From assembly GCF_024505145.1 (NCBI RefSeq), contig NZ_JANIAA010000051.1, positions 1 through 62,318 of the forward strand: a stretch of 62,318 nucleotides of DNA. Reading direction: 5' to 3'. The position numbers were made by a program, and so were the translations under genes. Each line of letters starts with the position of its first letter. Within the stretch, counting starts at the first letter, position 1. A model generated the notes under the pieces. The model had not been told where the DNA came from. It made no database searches and saw only the letters and a program-made list of their open reading frames with translations. This document shows, in pieces, positions 39,302-46,773 of this stretch. Source of the DNA: Streptomyces rugosispiralis (lineage in GTDB: Bacteria; Actinomycetota; Actinomycetes; Streptomycetales; Streptomycetaceae).

Positions 39302-39735
39302 GGCGTCACCTCCGCCGCGTCCACCAGCTCAGCGAGCACGCGCGCGTGGCACGGCTCGCCCTCGGGGCACCAGCAGCCCAGCCGCTGGCCCTTGAGCCGG
39401 GGAAGCTCGCGCGCGACCAGGTCGCGGTGCTTGTCGAGCCACACGCGGTACTTGGCGACGACGTCCTCGGCGGTGCCGTGCTTACCGACCACGTACGGGT
39501 TGGCAAGCAGGTGACCGGCAAGGTGCCACCCGCCCCGGTACATCGGGCGGCCGACGTAGACGACGCCCTGGATCTCGGGGTCGTCGCGACGGCCCTTAAG
39601 GCACACCACGGTGGTGGGCCCGGCCACGCCCGGGGTCGTGGCCAGATGCTCGGCGCTGACGGCCACCCCCTGGCCGAAGAGGTCGAGCTGAAGCCCGCCG
39701 TTCATCTCCGGGTCGAATGGCTTCCGGGTCACCAT
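39298..39735 (-). CDS. DUF4326 family protein
   Basis: The 145-residue protein matches DUF4326: VVYVGRPMYRGGWHLAGHLL followed by ANPYVVGKHGTAEDVVAKYR and LKGQRLGCWCPEGEPCHARVL, with the conserved Cys-Trp-Cys and Cys-His that probably bind zinc. The function is unknown; it is frequent on actinophages and plasmids. Its ATG overlaps the end of the methyltransferase gene. Confidence 0.8.
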   Translation of the reverse strand: MVTRKPFDPEMNGGLQLDLFGQGVAVSAEHLATTPGVAGPTTVVCLKGRRDDPEIQGVVYVGRPMYRGGWHLAGHLLANPYVVGKHGTAEDVVAKYRVWLDKHRDLVARELPRLKGQRLGCWCPEGEPCHARVLAELVDAAEVTP

Positions 39736-41594
39736 GCCGCCTCCGCCCGGTGCAGGACGGCCCGCAGCCGGGACCCGATCCAGGTGCCGACTGGCGGTGA
39801 TACGGCGTTACCGAATCCGTCGACCTGGTCGCGGGCGGGTCCCCAGACGATGAACGTGCCGCTGTAGTCGGCGAAGTCGACGTCGAATCCGCAGCCTCTG
39901 CCGATCTCGTGGGCGGCCATCATGCGGAAGTAGCAGTCCTCCAGCGGGAGTTCCGCCAGCGCAGCCCGCCACTGGGCCATGAGCAGCCCGGTGGTGTCGC
40001 GGGCGGTGAGGGTGCCGAGCGGCTCGGTGAGCGGGTGCGGCGCGGTCTCGTTGCCTGTTGCGCCGTTCTGCTTGAACCAGCCGCCGGCGGAGAGGACGCC
40101 GGGGATCTGCTCGGCGGTGAACGTCGGCATCGCCTCGGCATGCACCGCGGGGAGAGTGTTCTTCCGATAGGGGATGACTCCGGAGGACACCACGGCGAGG
40201 GTCTCCGAGCCGACCTGGGTGGGCAGTGGTTCGTTGATCCCGCGCGGTCCGCCCTGGTAGTTGTCCACCGCGAGCAGTAGCGCCTTCTCGTGGGTCGAGG
40301 TCACGGTGTCCATCGGCCGCGCGATGTGTTGCCCGTCGCCGTTGTGCCGGTGCGCCGCGATCACTGCGCCGGTGGCGACCGCAACCGGAGGCGTGATCAG
40401 GCCCGTCGTGTTGGTGGCGGGCTGAGCCCACAGCGGCTGGTCGAAGCCGCGTGAGCGGCAGTCCGATCCCGGACGCTCGAACGTGTTGCCCGCGGCAGCA
40501 AGGATCGCGCCGGTGGAGAGGATCGAGGTCTCCTGCTGGCTGGTCTGCGTTGCCATCGGCTGCCACGGATGCCGCTCCGAGCCGTGCACAGCTTTCGCTG
40601 GCATGAGCACAGCCGGGAAGTTGGCGAACCGCTGACGGCACCGCTCCGCACGGGCCATCGTCGCGGGCGCGAGCGGCTTCTTCCGGTCGCCAATGCGGGT
40701 CCCGAGGTCGGTCAGGTCAAGGGCGGCCAGCGACGGGGTCATGGGCGGGACGACCGCGCGGCGGCAGCTGGGGCACCGGTACTCGTACTGCTTGCCGTAC
40801 CGGACCGACCCGGTCGGGGGGATCCCGGTCTTCCAGGTCCACACCGCCTCGACGTCCTTGTCGCAGTGGTGGCACCGTGATACCGGCCGGTGGTCGAGGT
40901 CCGGCGCGGGGAGCGCCTTGTCCCAGAACGCGATGTACAGGCGGTCGCGAGACTGCGGGACGCCGAAGAACATCGAGTTCAGGTACAGGACCCGGTGGCG
41001 GTAGTTGATCAGGTCGAACTGCTTGAGCCACCACCGGTAGGTGGATCCGTCGCCGTACTTTTTGCCTGGCACCGCCTTGCCCCATGAGGTGAGCTCGGTG
41101 GTGCACTCGACCAGGATCAGTCGCGGGCGGTGCTTGTCGGCGTAGTGCAGGACACAGTTCGCGGTCGCCCGGTCCCGCTCGGACCGCGTCACCCGCGCCT
41201 CGAACTCCGGGTCCTCCAACTCGAACAACGTCAAGCCCTGCTCGTAAGCCTTGATCGTGTTCGCCTGCGAGTGGTTGACGCAGCTCACGCCCGCCACGAG
41301 CAGGTCTGCTGCGGGAAGGTCGCGGGCAGAGTGGTAGTCGGCTGCCTCGGGGTCGACCAGGTCGGCGATCCAGTGTTCGGCTTCCGGGTGGTTCCGCTCG
41401 TGGACCTGGACTTTGTACTCGTTGTGGTTCGCGGCCATGATCGTGGTGAACCCGGCGCGCTTGATGCCCTCGGTGAGCCCCCCGAACCCGCTGAAGAGGT
41501 CGACGGCGACGTGTTCGTCGTGGCGGAAGCGTCGGCGCCTGACGGCCGGCCGGTGGGTGGCGGTGCGGGGCTTCCTGCTGGATGCTCGGGCCAT
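39729..41594 (-). CDS. C5-cytosine DNA methyltransferase with altered catalytic loop
   Basis: The 621-residue protein has motif I VDLFSGFGGLTEG (residues 31-43), motif VIII QSRDRLYIAF near 220 and motif X GFGNAVSPPVGTWIG near 595, typical of C5-cytosine methyltransferases. Motif IV, normally PCQ, reads GVSCVNHSQA (Cys105), as in some actinophage-type enzymes. A zinc-ribbon insert (CHHCDKDVE and RCPSCRRAVV) and several repeats of a T-E-P-L-G-T-L-T-type segment follow. There is no restriction enzyme nearby, so it may protect the element or modify it during entry. It is in an operon with ASCH, DUF4326 and DUF1643 genes. Confidence 0.8.
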   Translation of the reverse strand: MARASSRKPRTATHRPAVRRRRFRHDEHVAVDLFSGFGGLTEGIKRAGFTTIMAANHNEYKVQVHERNHPEAEHWIADLVDPEAADYHSARDLPAADLLVAGVSCVNHSQANTIKAYEQGLTLFELEDPEFEARVTRSERDRATANCVLHYADKHRPRLILVECTTELTSWGKAVPGKKYGDGSTYRWWLKQFDLINYRHRVLYLNSMFFGVPQSRDRLYIAFWDKALPAPDLDHRPVSRCHHCDKDVEAVWTWKTGIPPTGSVRYGKQYEYRCPSCRRAVVPPMTPSLAALDLTDLGTRIGDRKKPLAPATMARAERCRQRFANFPAVLMPAKAVHGSERHPWQPMATQTSQQETSILSTGAILAAAGNTFERPGSDCRSRGFDQPLWAQPATNTTGLITPPVAVATGAVIAAHRHNGDGQHIARPMDTVTSTHEKALLLAVDNYQGGPRGINEPLPTQVGSETLAVVSSGVIPYRKNTLPAVHAEAMPTFTAEQIPGVLSAGGWFKQNGATGNETAPHPLTEPLGTLTARDTTGLLMAQWRAALAELPLEDCYFRMMAAHEIGRGCGFDVDFADYSGTFIVWGPARDQVDGFGNAVSPPVGTWIGSRLRAVLHRAEAAW

Positions 41595-42169
41595 CAGACG
41601 GCTCCCTCCCCAAGCAGGCGGGCACCGGCGGCCACTGCGTCGGTCAGCAGCGCCTGATTGGCGGCGAGCTTGGCGACGCGCTTGCGCCGCTGGTCACTGG
41701 CCCATCCGAAGTGGTCACCCAGCCAGTAATCGCCCCACCGCTCGATGCTCCGGTTATCGGTGGAGATCAGCTGGCGCAGACCACGGATGCGCTCGATGAG
41801 GGCGTCCGCCACTGCTTGCGGGGTGGCCCAGACCTCATCCATCGCGAACGGCTCGGCGAACTCGGCGGCGGCCAGTACGTACTGCCAGACCTCGACGACG
41901 GTCGTACGGGCCGCGGGCGGGTAGTCGAACGGCTCCCACCCCACCCTCGCGCGGGTCCGTCCGTACTGGTCGACGACATGCGTCCACACCCCGAAGCGGT
42001 CGCCGCGGCCAGTCCATCCGGCGGGCAGGCCCACGTGCCGGAACTGCCGGGCCTGACGGACCCGGCGGCCCAGGACCACGCCGTAGCGTGCCAGGTCGTC
42101 GGCTCCCTTGGCGGGCAGCGCCTCGCGAAATGCGCCCAGTGGATTGGTGAGGGAGTGAGCGCTCAGCAT
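41594..42169 (-). CDS. Hypothetical protein, 191 aa
   Basis: The ATG lies inside the last codons of the ASCH gene, and the stop overlaps the methyltransferase start (TGATG). The protein is soluble, Trp/Arg-rich (GWTGRGDRFGVWTHVVDQYG and RWGDYWLGDHFGWASDQR). No family recognised. The tight coupling to the methyltransferase suggests a joint function. Confidence 0.6.
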   Translation of the reverse strand: MLSAHSLTNPLGAFREALPAKGADDLARYGVVLGRRVRQARQFRHVGLPAGWTGRGDRFGVWTHVVDQYGRTRARVGWEPFDYPPAARTTVVEVWQYVLAAAEFAEPFAMDEVWATPQAVADALIERIRGLRQLISTDNRSIERWGDYWLGDHFGWASDQRRKRVAKLAANQALLTDAVAAGARLLGEGAV

Positions 42170-42624
42170 GCCGCTGCCTCCTCTCGGAGGAAGCGGCCCG
42201 CTTGCTCGTCGCTCAGTTGGACGCGGATGCGCTGCAGCAGCTTCTCCGACGGCTTCCACAGCTTCTGGCGCCCGGAGCAGCTCACCGGCTTCGGGAGGGC
42301 GAGCACCTGGCCGAGGTCGAAGTGGACGTGGTCGGGGAAGGCCCAGGGGCTGCAGGGCTCGTCCTCGTGGTCGGGCGCGTGGTAGCCGTCCAGGTCGGCC
42401 ACCGCGATGACCGCCCCCAGCGTCAGCTCCACCCCCCGGGCCCGCAGTGCGCGCAGGGCGGAGGCCACCAGTGGCAGGCGCATCGCCTTGGTGTCGAGCG
42501 TCTTTCCGGCGTGGATGAGGAGCGGTCCGCGGTACTGGCTGGCCCACACCCGGTTCTCGACCCGTTTGTCCCCGTAAGCGATCAGGGCGGCCCACGGCTG
42601 GCGGATGGTCAGGGCGTAGATCAC
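42163..42624 (-). CDS. ASCH-domain protein
   Basis: The N-terminal 100 residues match the ASCH fold: ALTIRQPWAALIAYGDKRVE, NRVWASQYRGPLLIHAG, then AVIAVADLDGYHAP. ASCH domains belong to the PUA-like RNA- or modified-base-binding folds; some cleave N4-acetylcytidine. The length of 153 residues is typical. The next gene towards the methyltransferase overlaps it. Confidence 0.75.
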   Translation of the reverse strand: MIYALTIRQPWAALIAYGDKRVENRVWASQYRGPLLIHAGKTLDTKAMRLPLVASALRALRARGVELTLGAVIAVADLDGYHAPDHEDEPCSPWAFPDHVHFDLGQVLALPKPVSCSGRQKLWKPSEKLLQRIRVQLSDEQAGRFLREEAAAC

Positions 42625-42875
42625 TGGTCCTCACCCCCGCCGGGGAGTTCGAGGGCGGCGGGCGGCGCGAACTGGGTGACGACGTAGAGCGGGTAGTGGA
42701 GCAGGTCGTCCTCGGTCGCGCGGCGGGTCAGCCACATCGGCCGGGGACGGCGGCACCGGCACGGCGGCGTCCACAGTGGTGGGATCACGCGGGCGACCTC
42801 GCCGCAAGTGCGGCAGTCGGCTACCCGGAGAGAAGAGGGGGCCAGGGTCGCGGTGACGAAGGTGAGCAGGTTCAT
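42621..42875 (-). CDS. Small Cys-rich protein, 84 aa
   Basis: Four Cys in two pairs (ADCRTCGEVARV and PPCRCRRPRPMW) indicate a zinc ribbon. The end is Gly/Glu-rich. It overlaps the ASCH gene by 4 nt. Function unknown. Confidence 0.6.
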   Translation of the reverse strand: MNLLTFVTATLAPSSLRVADCRTCGEVARVIPPLWTPPCRCRRPRPMWLTRRATEDDLLHYPLYVVTQFAPPAALELPGGGEDQ

Positions 42876-43183
42876 CAGCGGACCCCCGCCCAGTAGTCCC
42901 CGATCAGCTCAGCGGCGGTGTCCACGTCCACGGCGAGCGCGGCGGCGATCTGGGCCACCGTCTTGCCGTCGGCGTTCATCTCGCCGGCCATCCGAGTCCA
43001 TGCAGTGCGGCGCTTGGCGGGCGGCACGTAGTCGCTGCCGACCGGCGTGGTCTGGTCGAGCTCGGCGGGGGCTTCGGCGGCCATGCCCAGGGCGAGCAGC
43101 AGCTCCCGGGCGTCGTCGACGCCGAGCGCGTGCGCGGTGACCTTCTTGGCCAGGTCGCGGTCGGCGGTGAGGCGGATGGTCAT
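42875..43183 (-). CDS. Hypothetical protein with HTH-like region, 102 aa
   Basis: The start overlaps the upstream stop (TGATG). The C-terminal half (MNADGKTVAQIAAALAVDVD, then TAAELIGDYW) resembles a helix-turn-helix, while the N-terminus (MTIRLTADRDLAKKVTAHAL) is strand-helix-like. A small DNA-binding protein is possible. Confidence 0.55.
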   Translation of the reverse strand: MTIRLTADRDLAKKVTAHALGVDDARELLLALGMAAEAPAELDQTTPVGSDYVPPAKRRTAWTRMAGEMNADGKTVAQIAAALAVDVDTAAELIGDYWAGVR

Positions 43184-43467
43184 CACACCAGCCCCTTGAA
43201 GGAGCGGGCGATCCCGAGGAGCACGATGACCGTGAGTACGGCGCAGATCAGCGCGCCTTTGCCGGTCGCGGTGATGACCTTGCTCAGGTGTAGCGGCCTC
43301 TTGGCGGCGATCACCACGATGGTGAGCACGTAGCCGAGGAAGGCGAGCGCGGCGATGTTGCCGATCCCGGCGCCGACGCGGGCAGCAAGAAGTCCGGCCA
43401 GCACGGCGACGGTGGTGGCGAGCAGCGCGGTGATGCGCTCGGCGGTGAAGTGAGTGGTCGTCTTCAT
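43183..43467 (-). CDS. Small membrane protein, 94 aa
   Basis: Three hydrophobic segments are visible: ALLATTVAVLAGLLAARVGA, AALAFLGYVLTIVVIAAK and ALICAVLTVIVLLGIA. It is flanked by overlapping genes of the long operon. Function unknown; possibly a small transfer-related membrane subunit. Confidence 0.6.
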   Translation of the reverse strand: MKTTTHFTAERITALLATTVAVLAGLLAARVGAGIGNIAALAFLGYVLTIVVIAAKRPLHLSKVITATGKGALICAVLTVIVLLGIARSFKGLV

Positions 43468-43736
43468 CGAGCCACCGCCTTGTCGGCGGGGGCGAGGGTC
43501 GCGGTGACCGCCTGCAGGCAGACGCGCATGTGGGCGGCGGCGGTCTCGGGGTGCCTGCCGTACTCGTAGGCGAATTCGGCGTCCGCGAGCGCGGCGCTGT
43601 TGCGGCCGAGCTGGCGGATGGTCTCGTGGATCAGCTCACGGGTCCGGGTCGGGCTCGCGGTGAACTCACCGACCGGGGCCTGGGAGACGAACAGGATCGT
43701 GGCGAGCCTGGTGGTGACGGAAGAGGTGGAACGCAC
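43464..43736 (-). CDS. Hypothetical helical protein, 90 aa
   Basis: GTG with GCGGAGG 6 nt upstream. The protein has an N-terminal segment (TTRLATILFVSQAPVGEF) and a helical body (DAEFAYEYGRHPETAAAHMR). It overlaps the downstream membrane protein gene by 4 nt. The family is unknown. Confidence 0.55.
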   Translation of the reverse strand: MRSTSSVTTRLATILFVSQAPVGEFTASPTRTRELIHETIRQLGRNSAALADAEFAYEYGRHPETAAAHMRVCLQAVTATLAPADKAVAR

Positions 43737-43828
43737 AGCAGCCTCCGCGGCAGAAAGAGAAGGGGGGTGCGGCCCGGCCCGGACGGCGGCGTGTGCCTAC
43801 CGCCCGGGACCGGGCTGAACCGGGTGAA

Positions 43829-43987
43829 TCAGCGGCCGGTCGTGGACGACGTCGAGGTCGTCGAGGACGTAGCGGCCCTGGCTGCCCTGATTGCGTCGGC
43901 CTCAGCCTTGGCTCGCTCGGCGGCTTTGCGGGCTTCCTCGGCGCTGTTCAGGTGCGTGCTCGCGGCGGGGTCCTGGATGCAGGCCAT
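43829..43987 (-). CDS. 52-residue helical peptide with Ser/Thr-rich end
   Basis: The peptide begins MACIQDPAASTHLNSAEEAR, continues as a charged helix (AAERAKAEADAIRAARAATS) and ends in a Ser/Thr run. The ATG follows the upstream stop by 5 nt. The function is unknown; small size makes it less certain, but composition and spacing are natural for this operon. Confidence 0.5.
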   Translation of the reverse strand: MACIQDPAASTHLNSAEEARKAAERAKAEADAIRAARAATSSTTSTSSTTGR

Positions 43988-43992
43988 GTGAG

Positions 43993-44319
43993 TCAGACCC
44001 CCAGCAGCGAATGCGGACGGGCGGGCTGCGGGGAGTCCTGCCGGCCGTCCCGCTCGTGCGGGGTGGGCCGCATCGGCAGCTTCGGCTTGTCCGCGGCGTG
44101 CACCGGGCTGGTGCAGATGGCGACGCCGGTCCGGGTGATGACGCGCTCGAAGTCGCGGCAGTCGCCGCACTTCCACTTCGGCCCGATGCGGCCGGTCACC
44201 GCGAGGCGGGGACCGGAGATGACCGGCAGAGCCCGGACGCCCTCGGGCGACAGGGAAAGGGCCGGGAGGTCGTCGACCTTGATGTCGACTCCCGCGATGA
44301 GGCTGAGAGAATTGCTCAT
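43993..44319 (-). CDS. Hypothetical protein with Cys pair, first gene of the long operon
   Basis: The ATG has a strong GGAGGGA site. The 108-residue protein has a strand-rich first half (SLIAGVDIKVDDLPALSLSP), then WKCGDCRDFERVITRTGVAI followed by CTSPVHAA, giving C-x2-C and C...H as possible zinc ligands. The leader of this gene holds a hairpin (44408-44445) and a 47-nt palindrome (44458-44504), so its transcription is probably tightly controlled. Confidence 0.6.
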   Translation of the reverse strand: MSNSLSLIAGVDIKVDDLPALSLSPEGVRALPVISGPRLAVTGRIGPKWKCGDCRDFERVITRTGVAICTSPVHAADKPKLPMRPTPHERDGRQDSPQPARPHSLLGV

Positions 44320-44407
44320 GGAGATCCCTCCAAGTCAGGGGTGTCCCAAACCCGGGAGGCGTTCGCTCGCCTGTCCGGGGGTGGCCGGGAGCTGCAACTC
44401 GCGGCCG

Positions 44408-44445
44408 GAGAGAGGGCTGGGGCCTGCAAGCCCTGGCCCTCTCTC
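44408..44445 (-). terminator. Leader hairpin of the long minus-strand operon, possible attenuator
   Basis: GAGAGAGGGC (44408-44417) pairs perfectly with GCCCTCTCTC (44436-44445). It lies about 90 nt upstream of the first gene and just downstream of the presumed promoter, so it may terminate early or protect the mRNA. Confidence 0.5.
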
Positions 44446-44457
44446 GCTTGCGGAACC

Positions 44458-44504
44458 AATCTATCCCCTAGACCCTTGAACTTCAAGGGTCTAGGGGATA
44501 GATT
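44458..44504. promoter_or_regulatory. 47-nt perfect palindrome in the divergent promoter region
   Basis: Two perfect 23-nt arms are separated by a single C at 44481; the centre reads CCCTTGAACTTCAAGGG. It lies between the starts of the minus-strand operon (44319) and the plus-strand transfer operon (44534), and is a likely master operator for both. Confidence 0.75.
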
Positions 44505-44533
44505 CTTTCTGTGCCAACAACAAGGAGGTGGCG

Positions 44534-44950
44534 ATGGGGATCGGCCCCGTGGTCCGCGAACGGGCTCCGACCGGGAGTTATCCACACGCCAGGACCCATA
44601 ACCTCTTGGGGTCACCAATCCCAAGATCCCGAGGGGGACAGATGGCGGACAACATCCCGCCGGCCAAGCGTTCTTCGGCTCAGGCCAGCGACCTGCGGCC
44701 GAAGTGGGTGCCGATGCGAGATGACCAGTACAGCGGCTTGACCGCTCTCGCCCGGGACTTGATGGACGCACGGACCCGAAAGATCGAGCGCATCACAGAG
44801 AACACCCTGATCCGCGTGGGCATCGACTTGCTGCTCGCGCACCCCGAACTCCTCGCGGGGGATACCGAGGAGGACCTGCGCGCCCATGCGCTCGCGTACA
44901 TGGCCCGGCTCCAGGGGCCGCCGAAGGAAGACGAAGGGAGGGACGAATGA
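44534..44950 (+). CDS. Small DNA-binding-like protein heading the transfer operon
   Basis: The ATG at 44534 has a perfect AAGGAGG site; an internal ATG at 44642 with GAGGGGG is a possible second start. The conserved part (PMRDDQYSGLTALARDLMDA, then RTRKIERITENTLIRVGIDL) looks like a ribbon-helix-helix DNA-binding domain with a long first loop. Such proteins often precede transfer genes and either regulate them or help the relaxase at oriT. It overlaps the DUF2637 gene (ATGA). Confidence 0.6.
   Translation: MGIGPVVRERAPTGSYPHARTHNLLGSPIPRSRGGQMADNIPPAKRSSAQASDLRPKWVPMRDDQYSGLTALARDLMDARTRKIERITENTLIRVGIDLLLAHPELLAGDTEEDLRAHALAYMARLQGPPKEDEGRDE
44578..44586 (+). promoter_or_regulatory. Consensus DnaA box TTATCCACA
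   Basis: A perfect match to the DnaA box lies inside the 5' part of the first transfer-operon gene. A partial copy (TATCCACA) lies near 46476. A single exact match in GC-rich DNA is notable but may be chance. Confidence 0.35.
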
Positions 44951-46455
44951 CTGCCGAGACACCGGCGCTGACCAGGACACACAAAATACTGATCGGCATG
45001 GTGGCCGTAGGTGCCACCGTCATCGCGGCCATCGGCTTCGCCGGGTCGTACTCAGCCGTGCGAGAGCTGGCCGCGAAGAAGGGGTTCGGCGACTTCGCCT
45101 ATGCCTTCCCGATCGGCATCGACGCGGGCATCTGCGTCCTGCTGGCCCTGGACCTGCTCCTGACCTGGATCCGCATCCCCTTTCCGCTGCTGCGCCAGAC
45201 GGCGTGGCTGCTGACAGCCGCGACCATCGCCTTCAACGGCGCGGCAGCCTGGCCTGACCCGCTGGGTGTGGGCATGCACGCTGTGATCCCGATCCTCTTC
45301 GTCGTCGCGGTTGAGGCGGCCCGGCACGCTGTCGGCCGGATCGCGGACATCACGGCGGATAAGCACATGGAGGGCGTCCGCTTCACGCGGTGGCTGCTCG
45401 CGCCGGTACCGACATTCCGGCTGTGGCGGCGCATGAAGCTGTGGGAGCTGCGCAGTTACGACGAGGTCATCCAGCTGGAGCAGGACCGGCTTGTGTACCA
45501 AGCCCGGCTGCGTTCCCGCTTCGGCCGGACCTGGCGCCGGAAGGCCCCGGTGGAGTCGCTGATGCCGCTGCGCTTGGCGCGGTACGGCGTGCCGCTGGCG
45601 AAGACGGCCCCGGCCGGGCTCGCTGCGGCGGGGATCGAAGCGCCCGCAGAGCTGTTCCCGGGCGAGCGGGCCCCTGAGCTTCCGCCCGCCGGCGTCCCGG
45701 ACGACCGGGAGCAGGTCGAGCTGGAGCGTGTCGTCGAGGACGACACCGAGGCCGAGACGGCGGTCTCGGAGGCGGAGCAGCCGGTCGAAGCGCCGGTCGC
45801 GGAAGAGCAGTCGTCGGTCCAGGAAGAGCCGTTCGAGCTGACCGAGCAGTACCTGTACGACGTGTTCTGTCAGTACGCCACCACTTACAGCACGGACCAG
45901 TCCTGGTTCTTCCCCGACTGGGAGCAGCTGGTCGAGGCGTCCGCCACCTGGTATGGCGTGGTCGTCCCCGGAGATACGGCGCCGGCGGACCTGGATGCCT
46001 TCGCCCAGTGGTACCTCCAGCGTCTGCCCGGCCGCCCGGAGGAAACGGCCTCTGCCCCCGCTGCTCAGCCGCAGGTCGAGGTGGCTGACGCGCCGTCGGC
46101 ACTGCTCACTCAGCCCGAGCCGGTGCCCGAGCAGGTCCCCCAGGGCGAGCCCGAGCCGGTGGGCCTGGCGTCTGCGGCGCGTGGCGAGGCGCCCAAGCGC
46201 GTGCAGGCCCGGGTCGAGGACGACCAGGTCGAGGACGGGGCTCCGGCCGGTAAGTCCGGGCGCAGGGGCGGTACTCGGGACCAGGTCGCGGAGATCTACC
46301 GCGGCCTGCCGGGGGAGATCCAGGCGCTGCGGGGGCGTCCGCTGGCGGCGGCGATCGTCGAGGCCAGCGGCGACAAGCTGAAGGTCGACACGGTCCGGCG
46401 CACGCACATCACCGAGGAGCTGCTGGCGGAGTACCTGCGGGGAGGCCCGTCGTGA
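44947..46455 (+). CDS. DUF2637 (SpdB-like) membrane protein
   Basis: Residues 10-130 contain four membrane segments (ILIGMVAVGATVIAAIGFAG, IGIDAGICVLLALDLLLTW, AWLLTAATIAFNGAAAW and HAVIPILFVVAVEAARHAV) with the ELAAKKGFGDFAYAFPIGID motif typical of DUF2637. DUF2637 proteins are found on Streptomyces conjugative elements and are linked with plasmid transfer or spread. The remaining 370 residues are a cytoplasmic, Glu/Pro-rich tail with a folded C-terminal part (REALRG-like helix-turn-helix near the end). It is coupled to the upstream gene and is followed, after 318 nt, by the coupling-ATPase gene. Confidence 0.85.
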   Translation: MTAETPALTRTHKILIGMVAVGATVIAAIGFAGSYSAVRELAAKKGFGDFAYAFPIGIDAGICVLLALDLLLTWIRIPFPLLRQTAWLLTAATIAFNGAAAWPDPLGVGMHAVIPILFVVAVEAARHAVGRIADITADKHMEGVRFTRWLLAPVPTFRLWRRMKLWELRSYDEVIQLEQDRLVYQARLRSRFGRTWRRKAPVESLMPLRLARYGVPLAKTAPAGLAAAGIEAPAELFPGERAPELPPAGVPDDREQVELERVVEDDTEAETAVSEAEQPVEAPVAEEQSSVQEEPFELTEQYLYDVFCQYATTYSTDQSWFFPDWEQLVEASATWYGVVVPGDTAPADLDAFAQWYLQRLPGRPEETASAPAAQPQVEVADAPSALLTQPEPVPEQVPQGEPEPVGLASAARGEAPKRVQARVEDDQVEDGAPAGKSGRRGGTRDQVAEIYRGLPGEIQALRGRPLAAAIVEASGDKLKVDTVRRTHITEELLAEYLRGGPS

Positions 46456-46773
46456 TCGCCGGATTCGCCGAAATCTATCCACAGGCAGGTCGGCGCAAGC
46501 TGCTGGAAGCGGCGACCACCTACGGCGTCGAGGGTCTCGCTGCGCGCCCGCACGATGGGCACGCGGCACGGAATGCGTCCCGCCCGACGGACGCGTTTCG
46601 CAGGCTCTCCCGCCTGCCGGGAAGCGGCGCGACAGAGCGCAGCAGGTCCGTAACGATCGGCGATACCCATGCCGTTTTTGTCAGTGCCACGACGTATACC
46701 GAATACGGATGTGGCCCCAGTGCTGTCTGAAGCTTGGCGGCTGCAGCACCGGGGCCCGAAGGAAGGAACCTTC
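46456..46773. other. Region between DUF2637 and coupling-protein genes
   Basis: A 92-codon frame starts at 46452 but lacks convincing composition. The region has a hairpin-like pair (CCCCAGTGCTG/CAGCACCGGGG with one mismatch, about 46711-46754) just before the ribosome-binding site of the coupling-protein gene, which may be an attenuator. AT-rich promoter-like sequence lies at 46670-46710. Confidence 0.35.

Noticed and set aside
46452..46730. A 92-codon frame overlapping the end of the DUF2637 gene
   Set aside because: Overlap in GTGA form looked attractive, but no ribosome-binding site or family match was seen and the second half has non-coding character; treated as intergenic.
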